From positions 1-8,496 of the forward strand of contig JANNHP010000041.1 of the NCBI GenBank assembly GCA_031404455.1: a DNA stretch of 8,496 bases, in the 5' to 3' direction. Below are positions 8,196 through 8,496 of this stretch, in pieces. Position 1 is the first letter of the stretch. Every line of letters starts with the position of its first letter. The notes below the pieces were generated by a model, which saw only the letters and a program-made list of their open reading frames with translations, did not search any database and was not told the origin of the DNA. Origin of the DNA: JANNHP01 sp031404455 (lineage in GTDB: Bacteria > Planctomycetota > JAJSAM01 > JAJVHW01). A program made the position numbers and the translations under genes.

Positions 8196-8496
8196 TCAGT
8201 ACATCCGCTTCTTGCCGACCGAGAGCTTCTCGATCGTCTGGCCGATGCGCCTCAACCGCGTCTCCGCCTGCTTCGCGGATTCGACGCTGAGGATCCAGTC
8301 GCGCTGCATCGCGGGAGTGCACGCGTCCCACGTCGCACGGGCCTTCGCAGAGGCGGACTTCAGCGCCTTCCCGAGATCGGCCGGCAACTTCGCCTCCGCC
8401 GCGCGGGCGAGCTTTCCGTTGCCCTTCTCGAACGCGTCGCGAAGGCGGGCGAGGAACGCCGCGTCGATGTCCTTCGCCGACGCGAGCAGCGTCCGG
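8196..8496 (-). CDS. YdeI/OmpD-associated family protein, C-terminal part (5' end outside the window)
   Basis: The frame is open to the window edge on the - strand and gives the last 99 residues. The end matches the C-terminal helical domain of the YdeI/OmpD-associated (OmdA-like) family: LPADLGKAL (37-45), the mid-helix QRDWILSVESAK (64-75), then ETRLRRIGQTIEKL (78-91) and a basic finish GKKRMY. The hallmark SAK-x-x-ETR-x-RRI is intact. Family members are small soluble proteins. E. coli YdeI has been linked to peptide resistance and OmpD association, but the biochemical role is unclear. The segment before it (residues 1-36) is helical and charged and may belong to a variable N-terminal part. 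A TTG at 8387 could be read as a start, but it falls inside the conserved LPADL motif, so the gene clearly begins further upstream. Confidence 0.8.
   Translation of the reverse strand, partial: RTLLASAKDIDAAFLARLRDAFEKGNGKLARAAEAKLPADLGKALKSASAKARATWDACTPAMQRDWILSVESAKQAETRLRRIGQTIEKLSVGKKRMY

Noticed and set aside
8196..8387. Separate small gene starting at TTG 8387
   Set aside because: The start falls inside the conserved LPADL motif of the YdeI family, and the frame continues with plausible sequence to the window edge.

Overview
The window is strongly GC-rich, with nearly every third codon position G or C, and it is densely coding. It holds nine genes, two of them cut by the window edges, and no gap exceeds 100 bases. 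The gene mix fits an uncultured Planctomycetota-like bacterium best: a matrixin-type protease with PPC and Ig-like modules, a secreted HEAT-repeat protein, a lipoprotein related to M29 aminopeptidases, a DUF4190-like membrane protein with a pseudopilin GspG-like tail, a sigma-54 activator, HtrA and a YdeI-family protein. Other GC-rich phyla such as Acidobacteriota, Myxococcota or Gemmatimonadota cannot be excluded. No 16S rRNA or phylogenetic marker is present, so this is inference. I saw no mobile element, tRNA, rRNA, CRISPR array or phage gene.

Left half, + strand (1-4963). Four genes for exported or membrane proteins lie head to tail. (1) The C-terminal part of a large secreted metalloprotease; the window opens inside its zinc site. 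(2) A lipoprotein of the M29 aminopeptidase fold in which most metal ligands appear to be missing. (3) A HEAT-repeat protein with a signal peptide. (4) A two-helix membrane protein ending in a GspG-like domain. A sigma-70-like promoter overlaps the stop codon of gene 1 and probably serves gene 2. Gene 4 may be made from a leaderless mRNA.

Right half, - strand (4985-8496, read right to left). The order is a YdeI/OmpD-associated family protein (partial), an unrecognised 128-residue protein, an unrecognised membrane-anchored 141-residue protein, then a 99-base gap, then a sigma-54 AAA+ activator with no sensor domain, and last a membrane-anchored HtrA protease. Overlaps of 4 bases (GTGA and ATGA) couple the two unknown genes to each other and the activator to HtrA. 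The two strands converge at a 21-base junction around 4964-4984.

How the genes may work together: the activator-HtrA pair looks like a small envelope-proteostasis unit. The activator resembles PspF in layout, an AAA+ core plus a Fis-type helix-turn-helix. Its control must therefore come from a separate protein or from its own expression level. The clearest oddities are the apparently metal-less M29 lipoprotein, the sensorless activator coupled to HtrA, and the DUF4190-GspG fusion. I see no clearly new defence or mobile system here.
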